This document shows positions 25,719 through 34,475 of a stretch of 64,000 bases of DNA, one piece after another. Within the stretch, counting starts at the first letter, position 1; every line of letters starts with the position of its first letter. The stretch lies in NCBI RefSeq assembly GCF_044547355.1, contig NZ_JBIUAG010000007.1, positions 333,119 through 397,118 on the forward strand, written 5' to 3'. A model generated the notes under the pieces. The model was not told the DNA's origin and searched no databases. It saw only the letters and a list, made by a program, of their open reading frames with translations. The translations under genes were made by a program, and so were the position numbers. This DNA comes from Kutzneria sp044547355. GTDB lineage: Bacteria; Actinomycetota; Actinomycetes; Mycobacteriales; Pseudonocardiaceae.

Positions 25719-26594
25719 CTAACTGAGGGTCATAACTTCGGTGCAGGCAAAGGTCAACGCCGGATCGCGGTCGGTGAAGTAGCCGCCGACCTCGGCCCAG
25801 TCGCCGTCGGCGGCGTGCCAGGTCCGCTCGACGGCCGGGGCGGCGATCAGGGCCACCATGCCGCCGTGCACGACAAAGAGCTGGCCGCTGATGTGATCGG
25901 CGGCCGGCGAAGCCAGGTAGGCGACGAACGGCGCGACGTGCTGGGGGGAAAGGGGATCCTCGCCTTCGGGCGCGTCGCCGAAGACGCCGGCGGTCATGGC
26001 CGTGCGGGCGCGGGGGCAGATCGCGTTGGCCTTCACGCCGTAGCGGGCCATGCCGCGGGCGGTGGCCAGGGTCAGCGCGACGATGCCGGCCTTGGCGGCG
26101 GCGTAGTTGGGCTGGCCCGCGGAGCCGAGCAGGAAGGCCTCGGAGGAGGTGTTGACCACCCGGCCGTACACCGGCTTGCCGTCCTGTTTGGACTGCTGTC
26201 GCCAGTAGGCCGAGGCGTTGCGGGACAGCAGGAAGTGGCCGCGCAGGTGCACGCGGATCACCGTGTCCCACTCGTCGTCGGACATGGTGAACAGCATCCG
26301 GTCGCGCAGCACGCCGGCGTTGTTCACCACGATGTGCAGGCCGCCCAGGCCTTCCACCGCCGCCTGCACGAGGGCGTCGGCGGTGGAGCGGTCGGCCACG
26401 TCGCCGGGCACGATCTCCGCTTTACCGCCAAGGGCCTCGATCTCGGCCAGCACACCGGACGCGTCGGCGACGTCGCCGAGCACCACCGACGCCCCGGCCG
26501 CGGCCAGCGCGAGCGCCTCGGCCCGGCCAAGGCCGGCCGCCGCGCCGGTGACGATCGCGACCTTGCCGTCCAGCTTCGGGCCGTTCAGATCCAC
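25719..26594 (-). CDS. hsd4A: SDR family 17-beta-hydroxysteroid/3-hydroxyacyl-CoA dehydrogenase (Hsd4A-like)
   Basis: About 291 residues from GTG 26594, which has GGGGAG 8 bases upstream (GTG 26603 is in frame but too close to the ribosome site). Motifs: TGAAAGLG, NNAG, Ser in VNTSSEA, YAAAK. It matches the Mtb Rv3502c/Hsd4A type both in sequence feel (DGKVAIVTGAAAGLGRAEALALA) and position (first gene of the mce4 operon beside ferredoxin and fadE26). Hsd4A acts in side-chain beta-oxidation as a hydroxyacyl-CoA dehydrogenase with 17-beta-HSD activity. A KstR-like site lies about 50 bases upstream. Confidence 0.85.
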   Translation of the reverse strand: MDLNGPKLDGKVAIVTGAAAGLGRAEALALAAAGASVVLGDVADASGVLAEIEALGGKAEIVPGDVADRSTADALVQAAVEGLGGLHIVVNNAGVLRDRMLFTMSDDEWDTVIRVHLRGHFLLSRNASAYWRQQSKQDGKPVYGRVVNTSSEAFLLGSAGQPNYAAAKAGIVALTLATARGMARYGVKANAICPRARTAMTAGVFGDAPEGEDPLSPQHVAPFVAYLASPAADHISGQLFVVHGGMVALIAAPAVERTWHAADGDWAEVGGYFTDRDPALTFACTEVMTLS

Positions 26595-26644
26595 GAGCGT
26601 CACTCCCCGTCGAGTTCACCCACGCACCGTCATCCCGCTCACAC

Positions 26645-26658
26645 TAGAATCTGTTCTC
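26645..26658. promoter_or_regulatory. KstR-like operator of hsd4A-mce4 operon
   Basis: TAGAATCTGTTCTC; on the minus strand GAGAACAGATTCTA. It fits the KstR consensus TNNAACNNGTTNNA except for one core base and one outer base. It sits 51 bases upstream of GTG 26594. Confidence 0.65.
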
Positions 26659-26675
26659 GTTCCGGGCAAGACCGA

Positions 26676-26867
26676 TCAGCCGGTCACGCGCAGCGCGTAA
26701 CGCGGGCAGCCGGCCACCGCGACCGCCACCCGCCGGGCCAGCTCGTCGCCCTGCGGCGGCTGGTGGATCACCAGCTCGTCGTTGTTGTCCAGCTCGAATA
26801 CCTCGGGCGCGGCCGCGGCGCACAGCCCGTTGGCCTCGCACAGGTCCCGATCGACTTCCACCGCCAC
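26676..26867 (-). CDS. fdxD: [3Fe-4S]-type ferredoxin (FdxD-like)
   Basis: A 63-residue ferredoxin from GTG 26867, preferred over GTG 26903 because GGGAGG lies 5 bases ahead and the length then matches the family. The motif VDRDLCEANGLCAAAAPEVF...AGCPRYAL has three cysteines in the C-x5-C...C-P arrangement of 3Fe-4S ferredoxins. The Mtb counterpart is Rv3503c (FdxD). It probably delivers electrons to a monooxygenase such as CYP125 or to acyl-CoA dehydrogenase chemistry. Divergent from chsE4 across a KstR-like operator. Confidence 0.85.
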   Translation of the reverse strand: MAVEVDRDLCEANGLCAAAAPEVFELDNNDELVIHQPPQGDELARRVAVAVAGCPRYALRVTG

Positions 26868-26925
26868 GGGGGCCTCCCGTCCGTCCGCAGGAACGCGGTT
26901 CACGGTAACACCGTGCTACGGTTAC

Positions 26926-26939
26926 TAGAACACGTTCCA
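26926..26939. promoter_or_regulatory. KstR-like operator between fdxD and chsE4
   Basis: TAGAACACGTTCCA fully satisfies TNNAACNNGTTNNA. It lies 58 bases upstream of the ferredoxin start and 22 bases upstream of chsE4, so one repressor dimer pair could close both promoters. Confidence 0.85.
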
Positions 26940-26961
26940 CCTCGCCGAGCCGGGAGGCCGG

Positions 26962-28143
<1,182 letters not shown>

Positions 28144-28156
28144 GGGGGAACCTCCG

Positions 28157-29179
28157 GTGGACTTCGAGTTGTCGCAAGTGCAGCGGGATCTCGCCACGAT
28201 GGTGCGTGATCATCCACAGTGGACTGACTTGGCGGCCTCCGGCGTGTTGGCCGCCGCCCTGCCGGAATCGGCCGGCGGCAACGGTTTCGGACTGTTGGAG
28301 CAGTGCAGCGTGCTGGTCGAACTCGGCCGTGCCGTCTCGCCGGCGCCGTACCTGCCCTCGATCGTGCAGGCGGCGGCGACAGTGGCCCGGTTCGGCACGG
28401 CCGAGCACGTCGACCGCTGGGTGCGGCCGACACTGACCGGGTCGACCACGCTGTCGGTCGCCTTGTCCGAAGAGAACAACGACGATCCCCTCACCCCGGT
28501 TACGCGCGCAGCCCAGATTTCCGGCACCTGGCGCCTGTCCGGCACGAAAACGCTTGTCCCGCCGGCCGATCTCTACCTCGTGCCGGCCACCACCCCCGAC
28601 GGCCTGCGGCTGTTCCTGGTCGAATCCGGCCAGGTCTGCGCGCAGCCCCAGGAACTCGTCGACGGGGACACCGTCCAGCTCGACCTGGCCGACGTCTCCG
28701 TCGGCGAGGCCGACGTCCTCGACGGCGCCGCCGTCCAGTACGCGCTGCACCGGGGCATCATCGGGCTGTGCGCGCTGCAACTCGGGGTGGTGGAACGGGC
28801 CCTGGAGATGACCACCGAGCACGCCCGGACACGGCAGCAGTTCGACCGGCCCATCGGCAGCTTCCAGGCGGTGTCGCAACGTCTCGCCGACGCGTACATC
28901 CAGGTCGAGGCCGTCCGGTTGACGCTGTGGCAAGCCGCCTGGCGGCTGAGCGAGGGGCTACCCTGCGAGACCGAGCTGGCCACCGCCAAGTTCTGGGCCG
29001 CCGAGGCCGGACACTACGTCGGCCACACGGCCGTGCACATCCATGGCGGAATGGGAATCGACGTCAGCCATCCGCTGCACCGGTACTTCACGGCGGCCAA
29101 GCGGGTGGAGTTCGCGCTGGGCGGGGCTACCACCCACCTCCGGCACCTCGGAGCGGCCCTGGCCACGACGCCGGTGTAA
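28157..29179 (+). CDS. chsE5: Steroid side-chain acyl-CoA dehydrogenase, small partner (FadE27/ChsE5)
   Basis: A 340-residue protein, shorter than normal acyl-CoA dehydrogenases (about 390), from GTG 28157 with GGGGGAA upstream. The middle beta domain is shortened and lacks the usual E-P-x-A-G-S/T-D segment. The C-terminal domain retains EHARTRQQFDRPIGSFQAVSQRLADAYI and HIHGGMGID. This asymmetry is what is known for the beta partner of ChsE4-ChsE5 complexes, which completes the FAD site across the dimer. Inferred to be inactive alone. Confidence 0.88.
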   Translation: MDFELSQVQRDLATMVRDHPQWTDLAASGVLAAALPESAGGNGFGLLEQCSVLVELGRAVSPAPYLPSIVQAAATVARFGTAEHVDRWVRPTLTGSTTLSVALSEENNDDPLTPVTRAAQISGTWRLSGTKTLVPPADLYLVPATTPDGLRLFLVESGQVCAQPQELVDGDTVQLDLADVSVGEADVLDGAAVQYALHRGIIGLCALQLGVVERALEMTTEHARTRQQFDRPIGSFQAVSQRLADAYIQVEAVRLTLWQAAWRLSEGLPCETELATAKFWAAEAGHYVGHTAVHIHGGMGIDVSHPLHRYFTAAKRVEFALGGATTHLRHLGAALATTPV

Positions 29180-29250
29180 GGGTTGCGGGCGGTCGAAGCG
29201 GGGAATGGACCCGCACAGCCGGGAGTCGCTGGCCCGGCTGGCGGAGTGGG

Positions 29251-30339
29251 TCAGCGGAGCTTGTCCAGGCGCGTGAGGGTGTCGTCGAACTCTCGCAGGA
29301 GATCGGCCATGACGGCGGCGACGGGGCGGATCTCGTTCATCCGGCCGACGATCTGCCCGACGGGCATGGAGACGACGGTGGGATCGCCGGAGCGCATGAT
29401 GCGTTGGTGGGCGTCGGCGACGAGCAGGTTCTGCAGGGGCATGGGCAGCGGCGCGGGGGCGTCGGGCTGGGCCCAGGCCTCGGTCCATCGGGTTTTGAGC
29501 AGCCGAGCCGGTTTGCCGGTGTAGATGCGGCTGCGGACGGTGTCGGAGGAGCCGGCGGCCAGCAGCGCGGCCTGGGTGGCGGAGGCGGGCAGCCCCTCGG
29601 AGTACTCGGAGGTGGTCAGCCAGCACGAGCCGAGCCAGCCGCCGGACGCGCCGAGGGCGAGGGCGGCGGCGAGTTGGCGGCCGCTGCCGATGCCGCCGGC
29701 GGCGAGCACGGGCACATCGACGGCGTCGACGATCTCGGGCACGAGCACCATGCTGGCGATCTCGCCGGTGTGGCCGCCGGCCTCATATCCTTGCGCCACA
29801 ACGATGTCGACGCCGTTGGCCACGTGCCGCCGGGCGTGCTCGGCCTTGCCGGCCAGGGCCGCGACGGGGATGTCGTGCCGGTGGGCCAGCTCGATCACGT
29901 CGACGGGCGGCGAGCCCAGGGCGTTGGCGATGAGCCGGATCGGGTGTCGCAGGGCAACGTCCACATGGGACCGTGCCACCGAGTGCAGCCAGCCCAGCAC
30001 CCCGGAACCGTGGGAGTCGAGCGGGGGAACGCCGAGCTCGGTCAGGGTCCGCTCGACGAACTCCCGATGCTCCAGGGGAATCAGCGCGTCCAGGTCGACG
30101 GCGGCGCCCTCGGTGGGGATCTTGGCCGGCATCACGACGTCCACGCCGTAGGGCCGGCCGTCGGTGTGCTCGTCCATCCAGGTCAGGGCCTCGTCCAGCT
30201 CGCCGGGGTCGTTGAACCGGACGCAGCCGAGCACCCCGAGCCCACCGGCCCGGCTGATCGCCGCGGCGACGTGTTCGGACGGCGTGAAGCCGAAAATCGG
30301 GTACTCGATGCCGAAGCGATCACACAGGTCCGTGCGCAC
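29251..30339 (-). CDS. Nitronate monooxygenase-family FMN protein
   Basis: A 362-residue TIM-barrel flavoprotein (NPD/2-nitropropane dioxygenase family): YPIFGFTPSEHVAAAISRAGGLGVLG at the start, the VAQGYEAGGHTGEI phosphate/catalytic-His segment, and VLAAGGIGSGRQLAAALALGA near the FMN. GTG 30339 has GGGAGG 6 bases upstream, so the 20-base overlap with the end of fadD19 seems real. IpdC (at 54309) belongs to the same superfamily, so this may be another FMN enzyme working on steroid CoA intermediates rather than a nitronate oxidase. Role unproven. Confidence 0.8.
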   Translation of the reverse strand: MRTDLCDRFGIEYPIFGFTPSEHVAAAISRAGGLGVLGCVRFNDPGELDEALTWMDEHTDGRPYGVDVVMPAKIPTEGAAVDLDALIPLEHREFVERTLTELGVPPLDSHGSGVLGWLHSVARSHVDVALRHPIRLIANALGSPPVDVIELAHRHDIPVAALAGKAEHARRHVANGVDIVVAQGYEAGGHTGEIASMVLVPEIVDAVDVPVLAAGGIGSGRQLAAALALGASGGWLGSCWLTTSEYSEGLPASATQAALLAAGSSDTVRSRIYTGKPARLLKTRWTEAWAQPDAPAPLPMPLQNLLVADAHQRIMRSGDPTVVSMPVGQIVGRMNEIRPVAAVMADLLREFDDTLTRLDKLR

Positions 30340-31966
30340 GGGTGCCTCCCAGCCCGGCGGTGGTCCGCACCTCGACGGTCGGCGCCCGGTCGGCGACGAG
30401 CGCCTGCGCCCACCGGTAGTCGGGTTTGCCGCTGGGCAGCCGGCTGATCTCGTCGACCACCCAGATGCTGCGCGGCACCTTGTAGCCGGCGATCTGCTGC
30501 CGGGCGTGGGCGTCGAGCTCCTCGTACGACAGCGTCCGCCCGTCCCGGGCCTGCACGACGGCGCCGACCCGCTGCCCGAGCCGCTCGTCGGGCACGCCGA
30601 TCACCAGCGCGTCGAAGACGTCCGGGTGCGATTTGAGCACGCCCTCCACCTCCTCGGGGAACACCTTCTCCCCCGCGGTGTTGACGCACATGTTGCCGCG
30701 CCCCAACAGGGTCACGGTGCCGTCTTCCTCCAGCCGGGCGAAATCCCCCGGCACGGCATAGCGTTTGCCGTCGACCTCGGTGAACAGGGCGGCCGACTTG
30801 GCCGCGTCCTTGTAGTAGCCGAGTGGGAGATGGCCGCCGCGGGCCAGTTTGCCGATCACGCCGGGCGGGGCCGGGCGGCCGTCGTCACCGAGCACGATGC
30901 TGTCCGGATCGGCCTTGACCCGCGGGCCGCCGGACTGCGGCGCGCCGCTCTGCACGACGCCGATGCCGGTGAACCCGGTCTCGGACGCGCCGATGGCGTC
31001 GGTGATCACCGTGTTCGGGAACGCGGCCACGTACTGTTCCTTGACCGCCTTGGAGAACAGGGCCGCGCTGCTGGAGATCGCCGCCAGCGAGGACGCGTCG
31101 TAGTCACCGTCCCGATAGGACTCGATCAGCGGCCGCGCCATCGCGTCACCGACGATCATCATCACCTGCACCTTGTGCCGCTCGACCGCCCGCCAGACCT
31201 GGTCGGCGTCGAACTGCGGCAGCAGCACCACGGTGCTGCCGGTGAACAGCGCGCCGAACACGCCCCACTGGGCGGCGCCGTGGATCATCGGCGGGGCGCA
31301 CAGCCGGACCAGCCCGTAGGCCTGGCCTTGGCGGGCCTGCTGCCATTCGTCCTCGATCGGCACGCCGGTGAGGAAGTCGATGCCGCCGCCCAGGACGCGC
31401 CACACGTCCTCCTGCCGCCACAGCACGCCCTTGGGATGGCCGGTGGTGCCGCCGGTGTAGAGGATGTAGATGTCGTCCGGGCTGCGTTCCGGGAAGTCCC
31501 GGGCCGGGCTGGCTTCGGCCAGCGCCGCCTCGTACTCGACGGCGGAGTAGGACACGTTCTCGTTCGCGCCGTCCTCGGTGTAGACCACATGCCGCAGCCG
31601 GGGCACCTCCGGCAGGACGTCGGCCACCAGCGGCGCGTAGCGGCGCTCGTGCACCAGGGCCACGAGGTCGGAGTTGTCGAACACGTAGCGCAGCTCGGCG
31701 CGCGTGTACCGGTAGTTGATGTTGATGGCGACCGCCCGCAGCTTGTACGCCGCGAGCATGCTTTCCACCATCTCAATGGAATTCCGTGAGTAGACACCGA
31801 CGTGGTCGCCCGGTCCGACGCCGTTCGCGGCGAGGTGGTTGGCCAGCCGGTTGGCGCGCTCGTCCAACTGCGCGTAGCTGACCTGGCGCTCGCCGCAGAT
31901 CACCGCGGCGCGCTCGGGGACGAGATCGGCTGCGTGCTCCACGAGGTCTGCGATGTTGAGGGCCAC
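30320..31966 (-). CDS. fadD19: Steroid side-chain CoA ligase FadD19
   Basis: A 548-residue adenylate-forming enzyme, the same length as Mtb FadD19 (Rv3515c), beginning MALNIADLVEHA as in that protein. ATP-binding P-loop at 169-180 (LYTGGTTGHPKG), YRYTRAELRYVFDNSD, SIGSSETGF-equivalent AIGASETGF, and PSGKPDYRW containing the catalytic Lys near the C-terminus. FadD19 activates the C26 carboxylate of sterol side chains and is needed for C24-branched plant sterols in Rhodococcus. GTG start; a KstR-like site lies 11 bases upstream. Divergent from echA19. Confidence 0.93.
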   Translation of the reverse strand: MALNIADLVEHAADLVPERAAVICGERQVSYAQLDERANRLANHLAANGVGPGDHVGVYSRNSIEMVESMLAAYKLRAVAININYRYTRAELRYVFDNSDLVALVHERRYAPLVADVLPEVPRLRHVVYTEDGANENVSYSAVEYEAALAEASPARDFPERSPDDIYILYTGGTTGHPKGVLWRQEDVWRVLGGGIDFLTGVPIEDEWQQARQGQAYGLVRLCAPPMIHGAAQWGVFGALFTGSTVVLLPQFDADQVWRAVERHKVQVMMIVGDAMARPLIESYRDGDYDASSLAAISSSAALFSKAVKEQYVAAFPNTVITDAIGASETGFTGIGVVQSGAPQSGGPRVKADPDSIVLGDDGRPAPPGVIGKLARGGHLPLGYYKDAAKSAALFTEVDGKRYAVPGDFARLEEDGTVTLLGRGNMCVNTAGEKVFPEEVEGVLKSHPDVFDALVIGVPDERLGQRVGAVVQARDGRTLSYEELDAHARQQIAGYKVPRSIWVVDEISRLPSGKPDYRWAQALVADRAPTVEVRTTAGLGGTRAHGPV

Positions 31967-31976
31967 CCCTGCAAAC

Positions 31977-31990
31977 TAGAACGTGTTACT
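31977..31990. promoter_or_regulatory. KstR-like operator between fadD19 and echA19
   Basis: TAGAACGTGTTACT keeps the AAC-N2-GTT core; only the final A of the consensus is T. It is 11 bases from the fadD19 start and 28 from echA19, placing it over both promoters. Confidence 0.75.
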
Positions 31991-32017
31991 GTTTTGGGCA
32001 ATCCCCTGGGAGGCTTG

Positions 32018-32818
32018 ATGACCGCGACGCAGGAGTCCGAGCACTGCCTGGTAGACCAACGAGGCGCGGTCCTCGTGGTGACGATGAACCGCCCGGAGGC
32101 GCGCAACGCCCTGTCCGGCCCGATGATGGCGATCATGCGCGAGGCCTGGGACCGGGTCGATTCGGACGACAGCGTCCGGGCCTGCGTGCTCACCGGGGCC
32201 GGCGGCGCGTTCTGCGCCGGCGCCGACCTCAAGGCCATGACCTCAAGCCATCCCGGCGACTCGTTCTCCGGCGGCGGCTGGGACCTGTCGGTGATCGAGC
32301 CGCTGCTCAAGGGCCGCCGCCTGACCAAGCCGCTGATCGCCGCGGTCGAGGGCCCGGCCATCGCCGGCGGCACCGAGATCCTCCAGGCCACCGACATCCG
32401 GGTGGCCGGCGAGAGCGCGCGCTTCGGCGTGTCCGAGGCCCGCTGGGGCCTGTTCCCGCTCGGCGGCTCCGCCGTGCGGCTGCCCCGCCAGATCCCCTAC
32501 ACCGTCGCCGCCGACCTCCTCCTGACCGGCCGGCACATCACCGCCGCCGAAGCCCTGAGCTACGGCTTGATCGGTCATGTTGTGCCCGACGGACAAGCGC
32601 TGGCCAAGGCCTTGGAGCTGGCCGACATGATCGCCGCCAACGGCCCGCTGGCCGTGCGGGCCATCCTGCGCACCATCCGCGAGACCGAGGCTATGCCCGA
32701 GAACGAGGCCTTCGCCATCGAGGCCCAGCTCGGCATGCGAGTCTTCCTCAGCGACGATGCCAAGGAGGGCCCCGCCGCCTTCGCCGCCAAACGCAAGCCC
32801 GCCTTCAAAGGCCGCTGA
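32018..32818 (+). CDS. echA19: Enoyl-CoA hydratase EchA19-like
   Basis: A 266-residue crotonase with GGGAGG upstream of ATG 32018. Crotonase features: MNRPEARNALSGPMM, the oxyanion-hole segment GAGGAFCAGADLKAM, and VEGPAIAGGTEILQATDIRVAGESARFGVSEARWGLFP. The divergent pairing with fadD19 is the same as Mtb Rv3515c-Rv3516 (EchA19), which hydrates the side-chain enoyl-CoA. The C-terminal helix ends AFAAKRKPAFKGR as is usual for this group. Confidence 0.9.
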   Translation: MTATQESEHCLVDQRGAVLVVTMNRPEARNALSGPMMAIMREAWDRVDSDDSVRACVLTGAGGAFCAGADLKAMTSSHPGDSFSGGGWDLSVIEPLLKGRRLTKPLIAAVEGPAIAGGTEILQATDIRVAGESARFGVSEARWGLFPLGGSAVRLPRQIPYTVAADLLLTGRHITAAEALSYGLIGHVVPDGQALAKALELADMIAANGPLAVRAILRTIRETEAMPENEAFAIEAQLGMRVFLSDDAKEGPAAFAAKRKPAFKGR

Positions 32819-32820
32819 CC

Positions 32821-32840
32821 AACCCCCGCGAGCGGGGGTT
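32821..32840. terminator. Hairpin terminator between convergent genes
   Basis: AACCCCCGC-GA-GCGGGGGTT, a perfect 9-bp stem starting two bases after the echA19 stop. The AA/TT ends make it usable from both sides, fitting the convergent acyl-CoA ligase gene. Confidence 0.75.
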
Positions 32841-32925
32841 CAGGCCGACTGTCGGCAACCTCGCGGCGCGGGCGCACGAGACACGACTGCGCCCGGCCTG
32901 CCCCCAGCGGCGGCTCGGCCCGGCC

Positions 32926-34470
32926 TCAGATGGCGCGTTCCTGGTTCTGCCAGTACGGGTCGCGCAGGCGGCGCTTGTAGAGCTTGCCGTTGGGGTCGCG
33001 GGGGAGCTCGGCGACGTAGTCGACGGTGCGGGGGAGCTTGAACTTGGCCAGGCGGGAGGCGGCGAAGGCGAGGAGCTCCTCGGTGAGTTCCGGGGAGCCG
33101 ATGACGCCGTCGGCGGGTTGGACGACGGCCTTGATCTCCTCGCCCCAGTCGGGGTGGGGAATGCCGAACACGGCGACGTCGGCGACTTTGGGGTGGCAGG
33201 CGAGCTCGCCCTCGATCTCGGCCGGGTAGACGTTGACGCCGCCGGAGATGATCATGTCGGCCTTGCGGTCGCGCAGGAACAGGTAGCCGTCCTCGTCCAG
33301 ATAGCCGACGTCACCGAGGGTGAACAGGTCGCGCACGCGGGCGGCGTCGGTCTTGGCCTTGTCGCGGTAGTACTCGAAGGTGGACGTGCCCATCCGCATG
33401 TACACGGTGCCGACCTCGCCGGCGGGCAGCTCGGAGCCGTCGTCGCCGAGGACCTTGACCACGGAGCCGGGCCACGGCAGGCCGACGGAGCCGGGTTTGC
33501 GCAGCCAGTCGGAGGCCTCGATGACGGTCCCGCCGCCCTCGGTGGCGGCGTAGTACTCGGTGACGACCGGCCCCCACCACTCGATCATCCGCCGCTTGAC
33601 CTCCAGCGGACACGGGGCCGCGCCGTGAATGGCGGCCCGCAGGGAGGAGACGTCGAACGAGGACCGCACGTCCTCGGGCAGCGCCAGCAGGCGGCGGAAC
33701 TGGGTGGGCACCATGTGGCTGTGGGTGACCCGGTGCTTCTCGATCAGCCGCAGCATCTCGGCGGCGTCCCACCGGTCCATCAACACCGTCTTGTGTCCGA
33801 ATTGGACGGACAGGGCGACGAAGTTCAGCACCGCCGTGTGATACAGCGGCGAGCCGCACAGGTGCACGTGCCCGTCGAACGGCTTGAGGTCGAAGATGCC
33901 GAAGAACCAGACGCCGGCGGCCGGCAGCTCGTCCGGGTCGGCCCCGGTGAGCGCCCGGCGCACGCCCTTGGGCCGGCCGGTGGTGCCGGAGGTGTAGAGC
34001 ATCGGCGCGCCGGCGGTGCGGATGTCGGGCCGGCCAACGGGTTCGCCGGCCCCCAACTCGGACAGCGGCCGGAAGCCGGGGATCTCGCCGACGGCGAAGC
34101 GGGCATCGGCCGGCAGCGACTCCCCCGCCACCACGGCGGTGTCGGCGAACCGCTGCGAGGCAACGAAGGCCTTGGCCCCGGAGTCGGCGACGAGGTAGGC
34201 GACCTCGGGCCCGACCAGGTGCCAGTTCACCGGCACGATGTACAGACCGGTCTGCATGGCGGCGAAGTACATGGCCAGCAGGTCGGATCCGTTGGGCAGC
34301 AACACCACCACGCTGTCGCCGGGCCGCAGGCCCATGGCCTGCAGCCCCCGCCCGTACCGGTCCGCCGCGGCCGCCAGCTCGCCGTAGCCGACCTCTCCGC
34401 CGTCGGGGTCGACGACAGCCGTCAACCCGGGTTCCGCAGCCGCGATGTTCCACAGTCCAGGCGCCGTCAT
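32926..34470 (-). CDS. AMP-forming acyl-CoA synthetase (FadD family)
   Basis: A 514-residue ligase from ATG 34470 with GAGG upstream. P-loop LYTSGTTGRPKGVRR, YYAATEGGG, the FTLGDVGYLDEDGYLFLRDRKADMIISGGVNVYPAEIE hinge, and the C-terminal Lys in DPNGKLYKRRLRD. N-terminal style (GLQAMGLRPGDSVVVLLPNGSDLLAMYFAAMQTGLYIVPVNWHLV) suggests a FadD4-like or bile-acid-type ligase. The KstR-like site upstream places it in steroid catabolism, perhaps for alternative side-chain acids. The Mtb region has no gene at this position. Confidence 0.85.
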   Translation of the reverse strand: MTAPGLWNIAAAEPGLTAVVDPDGGEVGYGELAAAADRYGRGLQAMGLRPGDSVVVLLPNGSDLLAMYFAAMQTGLYIVPVNWHLVGPEVAYLVADSGAKAFVASQRFADTAVVAGESLPADARFAVGEIPGFRPLSELGAGEPVGRPDIRTAGAPMLYTSGTTGRPKGVRRALTGADPDELPAAGVWFFGIFDLKPFDGHVHLCGSPLYHTAVLNFVALSVQFGHKTVLMDRWDAAEMLRLIEKHRVTHSHMVPTQFRRLLALPEDVRSSFDVSSLRAAIHGAAPCPLEVKRRMIEWWGPVVTEYYAATEGGGTVIEASDWLRKPGSVGLPWPGSVVKVLGDDGSELPAGEVGTVYMRMGTSTFEYYRDKAKTDAARVRDLFTLGDVGYLDEDGYLFLRDRKADMIISGGVNVYPAEIEGELACHPKVADVAVFGIPHPDWGEEIKAVVQPADGVIGSPELTEELLAFAASRLAKFKLPRTVDYVAELPRDPNGKLYKRRLRDPYWQNQERAI

Positions 34471-34475
34471 ACACC

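Noticed and set aside
24961..26271. Long upstream extension of yrbE4A giving 690 residues
   Set aside because: The extension is a shadow of the two SDR genes; GTG 24960 overlaps the SDR stop and gives a normal-sized permease.
32842..32925. Additional small gene between echA19 and the acyl-CoA ligase
   Set aside because: Only 84 bases after the shared terminator, without start or ribosome site.
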